Assembly: GCA_035292605.1 (NCBI GenBank)
Contig: DATDPT010000155.1
Span: 1-64,000 of the forward strand
Direction: 5' to 3'
DNA: 64,000 bases
DNA from: JALYNX01 sp035292605
GTDB taxonomy: Bacteria; Actinomycetota; Acidimicrobiia; Spongiisociales; ZC4RG35
A program made the position numbers and the translations under genes. This document shows positions 7,380-13,954 of the stretch, in pieces. The stretch's first letter is position 1, and each line of letters opens with the position of its first letter. The notes beneath the pieces were generated by a model. It had not been told where the DNA came from, searched no databases, and was given only the letters and a program-made list of their open reading frames with translations.

Positions 7380-7399
7380 GATAGTTAGCTAACCGTGGG

Positions 7400-7459
7400 G
7401 CTGCCGGGCCGGACACGATAGGGGCCGGCAGCTGCTCGTTGAACCCGCCTGTTAGCGGG
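7400..7459. terminator. tandem hairpins between convergent genes
   Basis: Two perfect stems: GCTGCCGG/CCGGCAGC (7400-7407 with 7425-7432) and CCCGC/GCGGG (7444-7448 with 7455-7459). They lie between the plus-strand SprT-like gene and the minus-strand gene ending at 7452. They probably act as a bidirectional terminator, although neither has a long T-run. Confidence 0.5.
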
Positions 7460-7652
7460 GTCGAGTTCTCTCAAGCTCCGTATGGGCTTCGTCCAGAGCG
7501 TCGTTTAGCTTGTCGTAGCCAGAAAACTTCAGATCGACTGCTAGCGCCATCATGTCGATGATGAGGTTGAAGTCGTTCTCCCATTTCGTGTCCCGCTCAG
7601 GATCGACGTAGTCTTCCCTCTGCTCAGGGGTGCGGTAATCGCGGTAGGACAT
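7452..7652 (-). CDS. small hypothetical protein (66 aa)
   Basis: A 66-residue, charged protein (MSYRDYRTPEQREDYVDP..., C-terminus TELERTRPR), predicted largely helical. There is no clear ribosome binding site. It lies in the leftward gene block of element A, downstream of the zinc-finger genes. No family is recognised. Amino-acid composition looks like coding sequence, unlike the alternative frames here. Confidence 0.5.
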   Translation of the reverse strand: MSYRDYRTPEQREDYVDPERDTKWENDFNLIIDMMALAVDLKFSGYDKLNDALDEAHTELERTRPR

Positions 7653-7806
7653 ATATCTACGGTAGTCAGCTAAACGGCGGATGGGATAGAGCCCGGTAGC
7701 TAGTCCGCCTCAGATTCAGCGTTACCATGCCCGGGGTCAGCTGTCACATGTTCCCGAGCAGCTGGCATATCTCCTTGTGACTGGAGCTGTTGCGCACTGC
7801 CTTCGG

Positions 7807-8013
7807 CTAGACCTTCGTTGCGATCCTCGGCCGGACAATCAGGGGCAGTTTGTGTGTCGGGCAGGAGTTGACCGTCGAATCGAGTGGCATCCACCCGCAG
7901 GTTGGGCACTGACGTTGTGTGGCCCTGGACTTCGGCGCTAGGTAAATCAGGGCCTTGCGTGGCGGATCCACCTGGTTCTGGAACTCTTCGATGTCATCCT
8001 CGAGATCTCGCAT
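7807..8013 (-). CDS. zinc-finger ORF (C-terminal part of a TAG-split gene?)
   Basis: A 68-residue ORF containing CPTCGWMPL...SCPTHKL, a C-x2-C...C-x2-H zinc site also seen in the protein at 11770. It is in the same reading frame as the ORF at 8056-8292. The intervening 14 codons (including HWLPDGESVFSL) also read like protein, separated only by the TAG at 8056-8058. The ATG at 8013 has no visible ribosome binding site. It may therefore be the rear half of one protein of about 161 residues, broken by a nonsense mutation or read through. No alternative function is known. Confidence 0.5.
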   Translation of the reverse strand: MRDLEDDIEEFQNQVDPPRKALIYLAPKSRATQRQCPTCGWMPLDSTVNSCPTHKLPLIVRPRIATKV

Positions 8014-8055
8014 GAGGCTGAAGACACTCTCACCATCTGGTAGCCAATGCTGGCC

Positions 8056-8292
8056 CTAAGCTTCCAATATTCCCAACTGGCGATGCTCCTCCCGAAGAAG
8101 TCGGAGGTGGTCGTCGAGATGTTCCTGCGCCTCAACCGTGCGACGCAAAGCCTCTGTGTTGACGGCACACTCATCACTGCCCTTGACCGGGCGTTGTAGC
8201 AACTCACACTTCAAGAGGCTGTGAGGCCACCCGTTCTCGGCATAGCGGCATTCATCACAAGTCCATCTCGACGCAGTCATCGCCTTCTCCAT
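8056..8292 (-). CDS. zinc-finger protein, possible regulator of element A
   Basis: A 78-residue ORF with a Cys cluster (CDECRYAENGWPHSLLKC, then DEC), followed by a helical segment (AQEHLDDHLRLLREEHRQL) that could dimerise. GAGG precedes the ATG, and a near-perfect palindrome (8300-8317) lies 8 bp upstream, so the gene may regulate itself. Its divergent position relative to the replication gene resembles the repressor position in phage satellites. That role is inference only. It ends at TAG, beyond which the frame stays open (see 7807). Confidence 0.55.
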   Translation of the reverse strand: MEKAMTASRWTCDECRYAENGWPHSLLKCELLQRPVKGSDECAVNTEALRRTVEAQEHLDDHLRLLREEHRQLGILEA

Positions 8293-8299
8293 GCCTCAG

Positions 8300-8317
8300 A
8301 ACTACACACTTGTAGTT
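8300..8317 (-). promoter_or_regulatory. operator-like palindrome in the divergent control region
   Basis: AACTACA-CACT-TGTAGTT, a perfect inverted repeat with 7-bp arms, directly upstream of the minus-strand gene starting at 8292. Its core TACACACTTGTA matches the palindromes at 6144 and 33146. The position fits an operator or a binding site overlapping the promoter. Confidence 0.6.
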
Positions 8318-8674
8318 TACAGAGGGCCACGCTGTCGCGCATCGGATGCGCACGCTCAGGGTGTGGCGCGGAGAACACAGACCAGTCGGTGACAACACAC
8401 AGGAGGAGGGGCTGCTGGCGGACGGGATAGAGCCAGCAGCCTCTTCGCCTCGTAGCGGGTTCGTAGTCCATACGTAGCTAGTTCAGGTAGCTATGGCGTC
8501 TGTATCTGTATGTATGCGTAAGTTTCGTTAGCTTCTGGTGCGTATTTGGCTGCGCGTATATGCCATCGGCAGAAATACGAAAAGAAATCTGATATAGACA
8601 CGACATAGACAGGGGCGTTTCAGAAGCCCTAACTAAGGCTAGGCGAAACTAACTCGACGGTCGACGTGGAGCGT
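8318..8674. other. non-coding control region, candidate replication origin of element A
   Basis: About 350 bp with no convincing gene, between divergent transcription units and upstream of the DUF3987 ATPase. It contains repeated short motifs (CGTAG/GTAGCTA near 8453-8493) and two copies of ATAGACA 4 bp apart near 8595-8612. An A-rich run (8577-8590) and CTAACTA/AACTAACT repeats near 8629-8653 follow. Repeated motifs plus AT-rich DNA beside a replication gene suggest iterons, but this is not proven. Confidence 0.35.
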
Positions 8675-8701
8675 TTGACCATATTGTGACCGTGGTATAC
8701 G
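8675..8701 (+). promoter_or_regulatory. promoter of the replication/packaging gene block
   Basis: TTGACC (8675-8680) and TATACG (8696-8701) are separated by 15 bp, slightly short for sigma-70-type promoters. Transcription would begin at about 8708-8710, so the ATG at 8710 could be read from a leaderless mRNA, which is common in actinobacteria. Confidence 0.45.
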
Positions 8702-8709
8702 GTCGCCTT

Positions 8710-10080
8710 ATGTCATCTGAACGCTTCTCGACGGAGGGATACCGACAGATACCGCGCCCACCCGGCCTGCCACCCATCATGGCCGATGAAGCCTTCCATG
8801 GGCTAGCCGGCGACATAGTGAACGCCATTGCCCCGTACACCGAAGCCTCCAAGGAGGCTCTCCTGATGCAGCTGCTGGCCGGCATCGGCAACATCGTTGG
8901 ATCGGGCACTCACTTCGTGACGGAAGATGATCGTCATCCCGCACGCCTATTCGTGTTGCTGGTGGGAGACACCAGCCTCAGTGGCAAGGGCACTTCTTGG
9001 AGTCGCGTAAGGGCGGTTCTACGAAAGGTGGATGCACCGTGGACGAAGGATCGGGTTCTCGGCTCGCTTTCGTCTGGTGAAGGGCTGATTAAGTACATCA
9101 AGCGAGTGCAGGGCGATCCGGATGAAGTCTTTGCTCAACTCCGACGGGCCAAAAGCAACGAAGAAGTAAGCGGAATCTTACAGGCCCACCCAGTCCTGGA
9201 CGTCGGAAACAGCCAGCACCCTTCGCTCAACGGGCGCTTGATGCTTGTGCAACAAGAGTTCGCCAGGACTCTTCGGGTCATGAAACGGGAGAACAACACC
9301 CTGCCGGATGTGTTGCGTGAAGCCTTCGATCAATCGGAGCTGACCAACCCGACTGTGAAGGCGGACTTTGTAGAAGGAGTCCACTTCTCCGCTGTCGGTC
9401 ACATCACCGAGGAAGAGCTGCTCCAGTTGTTCGCCAAAATTGACATCGTCAATGGGCTAGGCAATCGCTTCCTGTTCGTGATGACCTCCCGTCGACAGGA
9501 AGTCCCGAGAGGCATGCCTGTTCCTGACGAAGACATGGAGCCACTGATCGACAAGTTGCAGAAAGTCGTCGAATTAGCTCAAACGGAACAGCTCATAGAT
9601 TTCGACGACGACGCCAAGGAGTATTGGGACGAAGCCGTATACCACGTCATAACAGGTCCAACTCCAGGGCTTGTCAGTAAGTTGCTGGACCGGGCCCGAG
9701 CCCATATTCGTCGCTTGGCCTTGCTCTTTACCATCCTGGATGACAACGCTGAGGCCACCACAATAGAACACCTTGAAGCGGCTCTAGCTGTATGGGAATA
9801 CTGCGCCAATTCTGCCAAGTACCTCTTCGACTACGAGAACAGCACCGGAGACCCGGATCTGGACTTGGTAGTGCAAGCCTTGGGAAGTGCAGGTCAGTTG
9901 AGGCGGTCTCAGATCACAAGCGAGGTGTTCAAGGGAAACAAGGGTCGCTACACGACTGTCAAGCTGCGAGTCGAATCCGTCCAGAAACGCGGCGAAGAGC
10001 TTGAGGTGCTCGAGGTTCGGGCAGGTAAGCGCAAAGGCAAGAGGGGTGCCATACCCCAGATATGGATACTGAAGGAGTAG
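8710..10080 (+). CDS. DUF3987-type replication ATPase/helicase-like protein
   Basis: A 456-residue protein. It has a P-loop of the form LLVGDTSLSGKGTSWSRV near residue 85. A central ATPase core includes a QQEFARTLRVMKRENNTLPDVLREAF region, typical of DUF3987 proteins linked to phage and plasmid primase-helicases, and VHFSAVGHITEEEL. The C-terminus is a winged-helix-like, basic segment (RAGKRKGKRGAIPQIWIL). It probably drives element replication. The ATG at 8710 was chosen over GTG at 8686 because the promoter fits a leaderless start. It heads a plus-strand block reaching at least to 11413. Confidence 0.75.
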   Translation: MSSERFSTEGYRQIPRPPGLPPIMADEAFHGLAGDIVNAIAPYTEASKEALLMQLLAGIGNIVGSGTHFVTEDDRHPARLFVLLVGDTSLSGKGTSWSRVRAVLRKVDAPWTKDRVLGSLSSGEGLIKYIKRVQGDPDEVFAQLRRAKSNEEVSGILQAHPVLDVGNSQHPSLNGRLMLVQQEFARTLRVMKRENNTLPDVLREAFDQSELTNPTVKADFVEGVHFSAVGHITEEELLQLFAKIDIVNGLGNRFLFVMTSRRQEVPRGMPVPDEDMEPLIDKLQKVVELAQTEQLIDFDDDAKEYWDEAVYHVITGPTPGLVSKLLDRARAHIRRLALLFTILDDNAEATTIEHLEAALAVWEYCANSAKYLFDYENSTGDPDLDLVVQALGSAGQLRRSQITSEVFKGNKGRYTTVKLRVESVQKRGEELEVLEVRAGKRKGKRGAIPQIWILKE

Positions 10081-10082
10081 GC

Positions 10083-10460
10083 ATGGACAACAGCATGTTG
10101 GACGAACTCGACGTCAATTGGGAGCAGATGGCCAAGACTCTGAACAGTCACTACAACGCAACGTTCACGCCGGCCGCCGTCAAGGGAATGGTTCGGAGGT
10201 CGTTCGACAAGACCTACTCAGAGGCCGTTCTGAAGAGCTTGCGGGAGCAGTTTCGTGCCCTTGGTCTCAACGAAGCACAGGTGGAAGAAGCGACCTTGCG
10301 GGCAATAGCTCTGCCGCAGGCAAAAGTCATTGAGACAAAGGCTGTGCAGAAGGCCGTTGACACGCTGGGAGACGGGCCTGTAACGAAGAGCACACGCCGG
10401 TCGAATGGGCACAAGTCCGGTACAAATCGAGACATGTACGGGCGCAACAGAGAGTTCTAG
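10083..10460 (+). CDS. element A protein with C-terminal RDMYGRNR motif
   Basis: A 125-residue protein, 2 bp after the ATPase stop, with AAGGAG as ribosome binding site. The N-terminal VNWEQMAKTLNSHYNATFTP and the C-terminal NRDMYGRNREF match the protein at 11770-12405 (DWNQIAASINDEYGAKLTA and DRDLYGRNRKERE). The two are diverged paralogues in their last 90 residues. No known family is recognised. A conserved helix pair plus a fixed C-terminal tag suggests a protein-docking peptide, but this is inference. Confidence 0.7.
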   Translation: MDNSMLDELDVNWEQMAKTLNSHYNATFTPAAVKGMVRRSFDKTYSEAVLKSLREQFRALGLNEAQVEEATLRAIALPQAKVIETKAVQKAVDTLGDGPVTKSTRRSNGHKSGTNRDMYGRNREF

Positions 10461-10462
10461 TG

Positions 10463-10627
10463 ATGACTGGCTATATATTTTTGCTCGTAGTGCTCGCGAT
10501 ACTTAGCGTTGCGCTAGCCACAGTTAGTTTTCGAGGCAGCTTCGCCGTTGTTCGGGTGTCACGTCCTTTCCTCCTCGGCGGAGCTGCCTCGACTAGAGAC
10601 TGCCAAAGGCGATGGGGGAGCGGATGA
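10463..10627 (+). CDS. small single-pass membrane protein (54 aa)
   Basis: ATG at 10463, 2 bp after the previous stop. The stop TGA at 10625-10627 overlaps the next gene's ATG in the ATGA form. The product starts MTGYIFLLVVLAILSVALAT, one clear transmembrane helix, followed by a short basic tail (RVSRPF). Tight coupling on both sides supports a real gene despite the short length. Holin-like or membrane-anchoring roles are possible; no family is recognised. Confidence 0.6.
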   Translation: MTGYIFLLVVLAILSVALATVSFRGSFAVVRVSRPFLLGGAASTRDCQRRWGSG

Positions 10628-10842
10628 CTGATTCGGTGATCGTTGCCGTACCGCGCAAGGCGGTAGTCAGTCTGACCCAAGCTCTTGAGCGCAGCACTGG
10701 CGAGACATGGGGTGAGCAGAGAGTCAAAGACGAGTTCTTACTGCCAGTGACCAGGGACCTATGCGAAGGCACCTCCCTACTCGAAGCTGAAGCCAAGGTC
10801 TGGAGGCAGCTGGGCCTTCTACACGAGGACAGCGATGTCTAA
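10624..10842 (+). CDS. small hypothetical protein upstream of terS
   Basis: A 72-residue protein starting MTDSVIVAVPRKAVVSL. The ATG at 10624 is preferred over the one at 10612 because GGGGGAG is correctly placed before it and it forms the ATGA overlap with the membrane gene. The C-terminus (LLEAEAKVWRQLGLL) is helical. The last 8 bases overlap terS. Small genes just before a terminase small subunit are common in phages, but no family is recognised. Confidence 0.65.
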   Translation: MTDSVIVAVPRKAVVSLTQALERSTGETWGEQRVKDEFLLPVTRDLCEGTSLLEAEAKVWRQLGLLHEDSDV

Positions 10843-11413
10843 GCGGTCGCTGGCTGAGCTGCGGAGTAGGGGAGCGCGGGTACGGACTAAGAAGCCGCCT
10901 GCTACGGCAAATGGGACAGCAGTCGACTCTCGCTATGCAGATCGTGATGTATTTGGCAGCTTCGGCCTGACCCGCCGTCAAGCAATGTTCGTACTTGAGT
11001 ACATCTCTGACCCGGGCAGTCAGACTCACGCAGCTGTGCGTGCGGGATATTCGCCGCAGTCCGCTGCAGCACAAGCGACTGAGCTCTTGAAGCAACCCAA
11101 CGTTAAGAGGGCTGTTCAGCAGATACAGGAGAGGTTGAGGGAGAACACGGAGATAACTGCAGAAGCCGTCCTCAAACGACTCAGTCAGATCGCCTTCGAC
11201 ACTCGACCCAAACCGCGAAGTGCTGATCAGGTCAAAGCACTGGAGCTAATGAGCAAGTGGCTCGGACTCGAAGTGTCTAACGGCAATGTCCAGGTTGAGC
11301 TTGTCGTTCACTATGAGAGCGATCGAGAGCGCGAGCTGTACATAGAGGATGTGGAGCTCGAAGAAGAGGGTATCCAAGATGCGCACATGATCGGGATGGG
11401 TGCCGATGACTGA
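10835..11413 (+). CDS. terS: terminase small subunit (Terminase_2 type)
   Basis: A 192-residue protein. Residues 43-75 carry the classic Terminase_2 signature: LTRRQAMFVLEYI, then AAVRAGYS and A-x-ELLKQPNVKRAV. ITAEAVLKRLSQIAFDT and a helical oligomerisation region follow, then an acidic tail. Phage TerS recognises the packaging site and hands DNA to TerL. No TerL, portal or capsid gene occurs in the element, which is the arrangement known from phage satellites that redirect helper packaging. The start is ATG, overlapping the previous gene by 8 bp. Confidence 0.88.
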   Translation: MSKRSLAELRSRGARVRTKKPPATANGTAVDSRYADRDVFGSFGLTRRQAMFVLEYISDPGSQTHAAVRAGYSPQSAAAQATELLKQPNVKRAVQQIQERLRENTEITAEAVLKRLSQIAFDTRPKPRSADQVKALELMSKWLGLEVSNGNVQVELVVHYESDRERELYIEDVELEEEGIQDAHMIGMGADD

Positions 11414-11769
11414 GTTAGTTGACATAAGAAAGGTTATGGACCACTCCTGTGATTCGCGGACATTCCTGTTCCGAGTTGGGACCCATCGAAGTTCGCGTCG
11501 CACTTCATGGACGGCGGAGCATCTAGCGAACGGCGCATTCGCCTATTCGCTCCAGTCCGGGCCACAGCGTTCAGATAACACGATCTTTGATAGCGGTCCG
11601 CACCCCATCCGCGGAATCAGGAAATCGAATCCGTGTAGCTCCACATCGCGTCTCCGTTTAGCTCGGCAAGGATCCGCGGTCCATCCGATTTTCGCGATCC
11701 GGAACCCACCGCATGCCTGCTCGATTCAGCTTCGCCTATGTCCCGTTGTCTAAGTAAGGAGATACAGCA
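11414..11769. other. non-coding stretch after terS, candidate packaging site
   Basis: About 355 bp. Open frames here have poor starts and low-quality translation. One 40-codon frame (TTC at 11457 to TAA at 11579) reads like protein, beginning FADIPVPSWDPSKFASHF, but it is preceded directly by a stop and may be a remnant. Short GC-rich palindromic words (GATCCGC, CCGCGGA) recur near 11600-11690. Phage pac or cos sites often lie next to terS, so this is a place to look for one. Confidence 0.35.
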
Positions 11770-12405
11770 ATGAACTTGCCATCAAATCCGTGTTCAACAT
11801 GCGGCTCCGTCTTGTTCTGGAAACGAGCAGGTGAGTTCACGTGTGCCAAGCATGATCCGCCGGCTGACCCAATCGGAGAGCAGTTCTACGTAACGAAGGC
11901 TGCCATGGAGACTGCGAAGAGCATTGTGCAAGCTGCGAGTAAGGACAGCGTGCTCGATGCAGCTGCAGAGAGACCGACTGCACCCTGCCCGATAGACAAC
12001 AGCGAAGTGTTCTGGCTGAGCAATGCGACCGACTTGTGGTCCTGCCTGCAGCACAACTATCCGTCCGACAAGGAACTGGTTGCAGAGACCTGGAACGTGA
12101 GGACACAACAGAGACCGAGCATCAAGACAGGAGACGACATGGACTGGAACCAGATAGCGGCAAGCATCAATGACGAATACGGAGCGAAGCTGACTGCCAG
12201 CGAAGTAGAAGTGATAGCCAGCAACGTGGAGAAGGCTCAGTCGCTACTGACTCCGCATTCCTCTGTGACAGCTGTCCGAGCCATGACCGGAGGCCTACCC
12301 GCTGCCGTGACCATTGCTCGACGTATGACGACTGCTCAGAAGGGAGCAGCGAAACCGAGTTCAGATCGAGACTTGTACGGACGCAATAGGAAGGAACGCG
12401 AATGA
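11770..12405 (+). CDS. zinc-finger element A protein with C-terminal RDLYGRNR motif
   Basis: A 211-residue protein with a strong ribosome binding site (AAGGAG). The N-terminal half contains two C-x2-C/C-x2-H-type units (CSTCGSVLFWKRAGEFTCAKH, then CPIDNSEVFW...WSCLQH). From residue 124 it is paralogous to the protein at 10083: MDWNQIAASINDEYGAKLT, ending DRDLYGRNRKERE. A fusion of a zinc-binding module to the shared domain is likely. The internal ATG at 12139 could start the shared domain alone. It overlaps the next gene by 4 bp. Confidence 0.75.
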   Translation: MNLPSNPCSTCGSVLFWKRAGEFTCAKHDPPADPIGEQFYVTKAAMETAKSIVQAASKDSVLDAAAERPTAPCPIDNSEVFWLSNATDLWSCLQHNYPSDKELVAETWNVRTQQRPSIKTGDDMDWNQIAASINDEYGAKLTASEVEVIASNVEKAQSLLTPHSSVTAVRAMTGGLPAAVTIARRMTTAQKGAAKPSSDRDLYGRNRKERE

Positions 12406-12926
12406 CCACGACCACTAGAGCAGACATATCGTTGCAGTACGTCCGGGACCGGCTCACGGATCCGCACTCGGACGCTGTGTATCAGCAGGAGAGCGAGAAG
12501 CTTGAGCTGCTTGAGATGGAGCTGAAGAAGATCGAACGCAAGGCGATCGGTACTCAGAAGCGTCGACGAGACATGCAGATGGAGACTTCAGAGGACGTTG
12601 TCAAAGCATCCAAGCTGGAAGCAGAGGTCGACTTGCTGCATCGTCAAGCAGAGAATCAGCACTCGCTCGTTCTGTCTCAACAGCTGAAGGTGAACGAAGC
12701 TCTCAGTGATGCCAAACGAGTGACCGCTGAAGAAGCCGCAGCTCTATGGCACGAGGAAGTGCTCCCAGAAGTGATTGATGTAGTGGAGCGCTTGAAGGAG
12801 CTGCAGAGTATCTACACCACGTTGCGTCATGCTGGTGGAAAGCTCAGTCCCGAGTTCCCGGTCTATCGGTTTCCTGAGCTGTGGCTGAAGAAGCGACTGC
12901 AAGAGCGAGACGATCGGGACAGCTGA
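12402..12926 (+). CDS. coiled-coil hypothetical protein
   Basis: A 174-residue protein, ATGA overlap with the previous gene. Residues 25-90 are a long charged coiled coil (KLELLEMELKKIERKAIGTQ onward), followed by a second helical region (ALWHEEVLPEVIDVVERLKELQ). This resembles small phage structural or scaffold-like proteins in composition only; no homology is recognised. It is the last clear gene of the plus-strand block. Confidence 0.65.
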   Translation: MTTTTRADISLQYVRDRLTDPHSDAVYQQESEKLELLEMELKKIERKAIGTQKRRRDMQMETSEDVVKASKLEAEVDLLHRQAENQHSLVLSQQLKVNEALSDAKRVTAEEAAALWHEEVLPEVIDVVERLKELQSIYTTLRHAGGKLSPEFPVYRFPELWLKKRLQERDDRDS

Positions 12927-13249
12927 ACCCATGACCGATTGGGTGAAGCGCTGTCCTCATTACGACAAGCTGCGAACTCCGTAAGGCCCTTCGATTTCCG
13001 TGATTCTTTCGGATCGATCCGCAGAACCTGCAGGATATCTAACGACTCCATCTGCACGACGCTTACATTCGCATCGCTGAAAGTGGTCGATTCCCGTGTC
13101 GGTTATCCCATTCTCTTGGTAGATGGGCTGCGTTACCCGAACAATGGGAGAGCTGAACCGAATCTTCGCTTGACCAGTTGAGGATTCTCAGTACGTTCGC
13201 TGGCTAATTGACAACCGAATACTGAGAGATGAAGTGATCGGCCAGCGTG
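12927..13249. other. non-coding right end of element A
   Basis: No convincing long gene. A short frame 12931-12984 encodes MTDWVKRCPHYDKLRTP and then TAA; it may be a truncated gene start. An 80-codon frame from 12939 has unnatural composition. TCTCAGTA (13186-13193) and TACTGAGA (13220-13227) form an 8-bp inverted repeat that could terminate the leftover transcript before the attachment region. Confidence 0.5.
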
Positions 13250-13361
13250 GTCGGACAGGAGAACCACCTTATTTGACTCCGGATTCCCTTCCCTTTGGTG
13301 TTTCTTGTGGGGATGCGAGAGGTTTGAGCTGTGGTCGTGGCGTGGGTTGGTAGTTCGTGAG
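13250..13361 (+). repeat. dif-flanking conserved repeat, copy 2
   Basis: GTCGGACAGGAGAACCA at 13250-13266 is identical to 5005-5021. A diverged block with CCGGATTCCC and TTTGGTG follows, and the dif arm begins at 13362. Spacing from repeat start to dif core end is 129 bp here and 125 bp in copy 1. This is the part of element A's attachment region that became its right end on integration. Confidence 0.8.
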
Positions 13362-13389
13362 TTGACCCATAATCCACGTTATGTCAAGT
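13362..13389 (+). other. dif: complete dif-like XerC/XerD recombination site
   Basis: Arms TTGACCCATAA and TTATGTCAAGT flank a 6-bp core TCCACG, giving 28 bp in the 11-6-11 layout of bacterial dif. The right arm matches the E. coli XerD arm (TTATGTTAAAT) at 9 of 11 positions. The left arm ends in the same CATAA. The inner CATAA/TTATG inverted repeat borders the core. It is the only one of three related sites with both arms intact, so it is the likely working chromosome-dimer resolution site. Strand bias changes across this region. Confidence 0.8.
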
Positions 13390-13521
13390 TGGCTCAGGTA
13401 GGGCTAGAAAAGTCAACCACCGCTCTCCCAGCTTTGACCCACCTCATACAAACTTGAGGCCCGATCACAGGGAGGGAGCCCGAGAAGGAAGTGTGGAACA
13501 GGTGGCAAGTCAGTCGACGTG

Positions 13522-13954
13522 TTAACCGCACAGGGTTTCGGCGTCGATGAGGCTGGTCGAGGCTTCGGCGATGGTTGCGTTGCCATCCTCGGCGGCCGCT
13601 GCGATCCCCAGCACTCGGGAGATATCGTCGACTAGCACTTGACCCATGGCGGCGGATCCGGTCATCGAATTGACACAGGAGAGGGCGAGGTCATTGATTA
13701 TCCCTGGCGCAAACTCTCCGTCCCGCCATGCCGCCATCTCGGACATGGTCAACAACGCCCAGTCGTAGGGGCTCAGGGGCAGCCTTCGTGGTGGTGGTCG
13801 GGCGGGTAGTCGTGGTCGTCGGAGGCGCTGTTGTCGTCGTGGTGGCTTCGGATGTTGTGCTGACGGACCCTGTGGTGGTCGTAGTGGCAAACCCACTACA
13901 TCCCACCGTCACGACAAAGAGGGTCCCGGTGGCGACGACTCTCAGCGCTCTCAT
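13522..13954 (-). pseudogene. Thr-rich lipoprotein gene, frameshifted
   Basis: The first frame (from ATG 13954) gives a lipoprotein signal (VVATGTLFVVTVGCSG) and a Thr/Pro linker, then turns into nonsense. The second frame continues sensibly from about LSPYDWALLTMSEM to ALSCVNSMTGSAAMGQVL and ends ...SLIDAETLCG at 13522. The shift lies near 13765-13775 in a run of C bases (CCCC-TGAG-CCCC), so one base is missing or a read error is present. The intact product would be a secreted lipoprotein of about 143 residues of unknown role. The start overlaps the previous gene's stop (ATGA). Confidence 0.7.

Larger units (their letters stand above)
5141..13361 (+). mobile_element. element A: integrase-less, dif-integrated, phage-satellite-like element
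   Basis: About 8.2 kb bounded by dif-like sites at 5113-5140 and 13362-13389. By eye the GC content is near 50-55%, against above 60% in the flanking chromosome. Genes include a DUF3987-type ATPase, a terminase small subunit, a DUF4145 protein, a SprT-like metalloprotease and several small zinc-binding or unknown proteins. No integrase, transposase, large terminase, portal, capsid or conjugation gene is visible. The inference is a mobile element that integrates with host XerC/XerD and is packaged by a helper phage. The boundaries are well supported; the satellite lifestyle is inferred. Confidence 0.75.

Noticed and set aside
7700..7909. 69-codon minus-strand frame
   Set aside because: Overlaps the zinc-finger frame at 7807-8013, which has recognisable Cys/His spacing.
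11400..11753. 117-codon frame after terS
   Set aside because: Poor start, unnatural composition and no neighbours' codon style; treated as non-coding.
12939..13181. 80-codon frame at the right end of element A
   Set aside because: No ribosome binding site, odd composition, and overlaps a better-looking short frame at 12931.
5005..13380. Direct repeats as ends of a transposon
   Set aside because: Ends are direct, not inverted; no transposase; and the repeats contain a dif-type core with split arms, which fits Xer recombination better.
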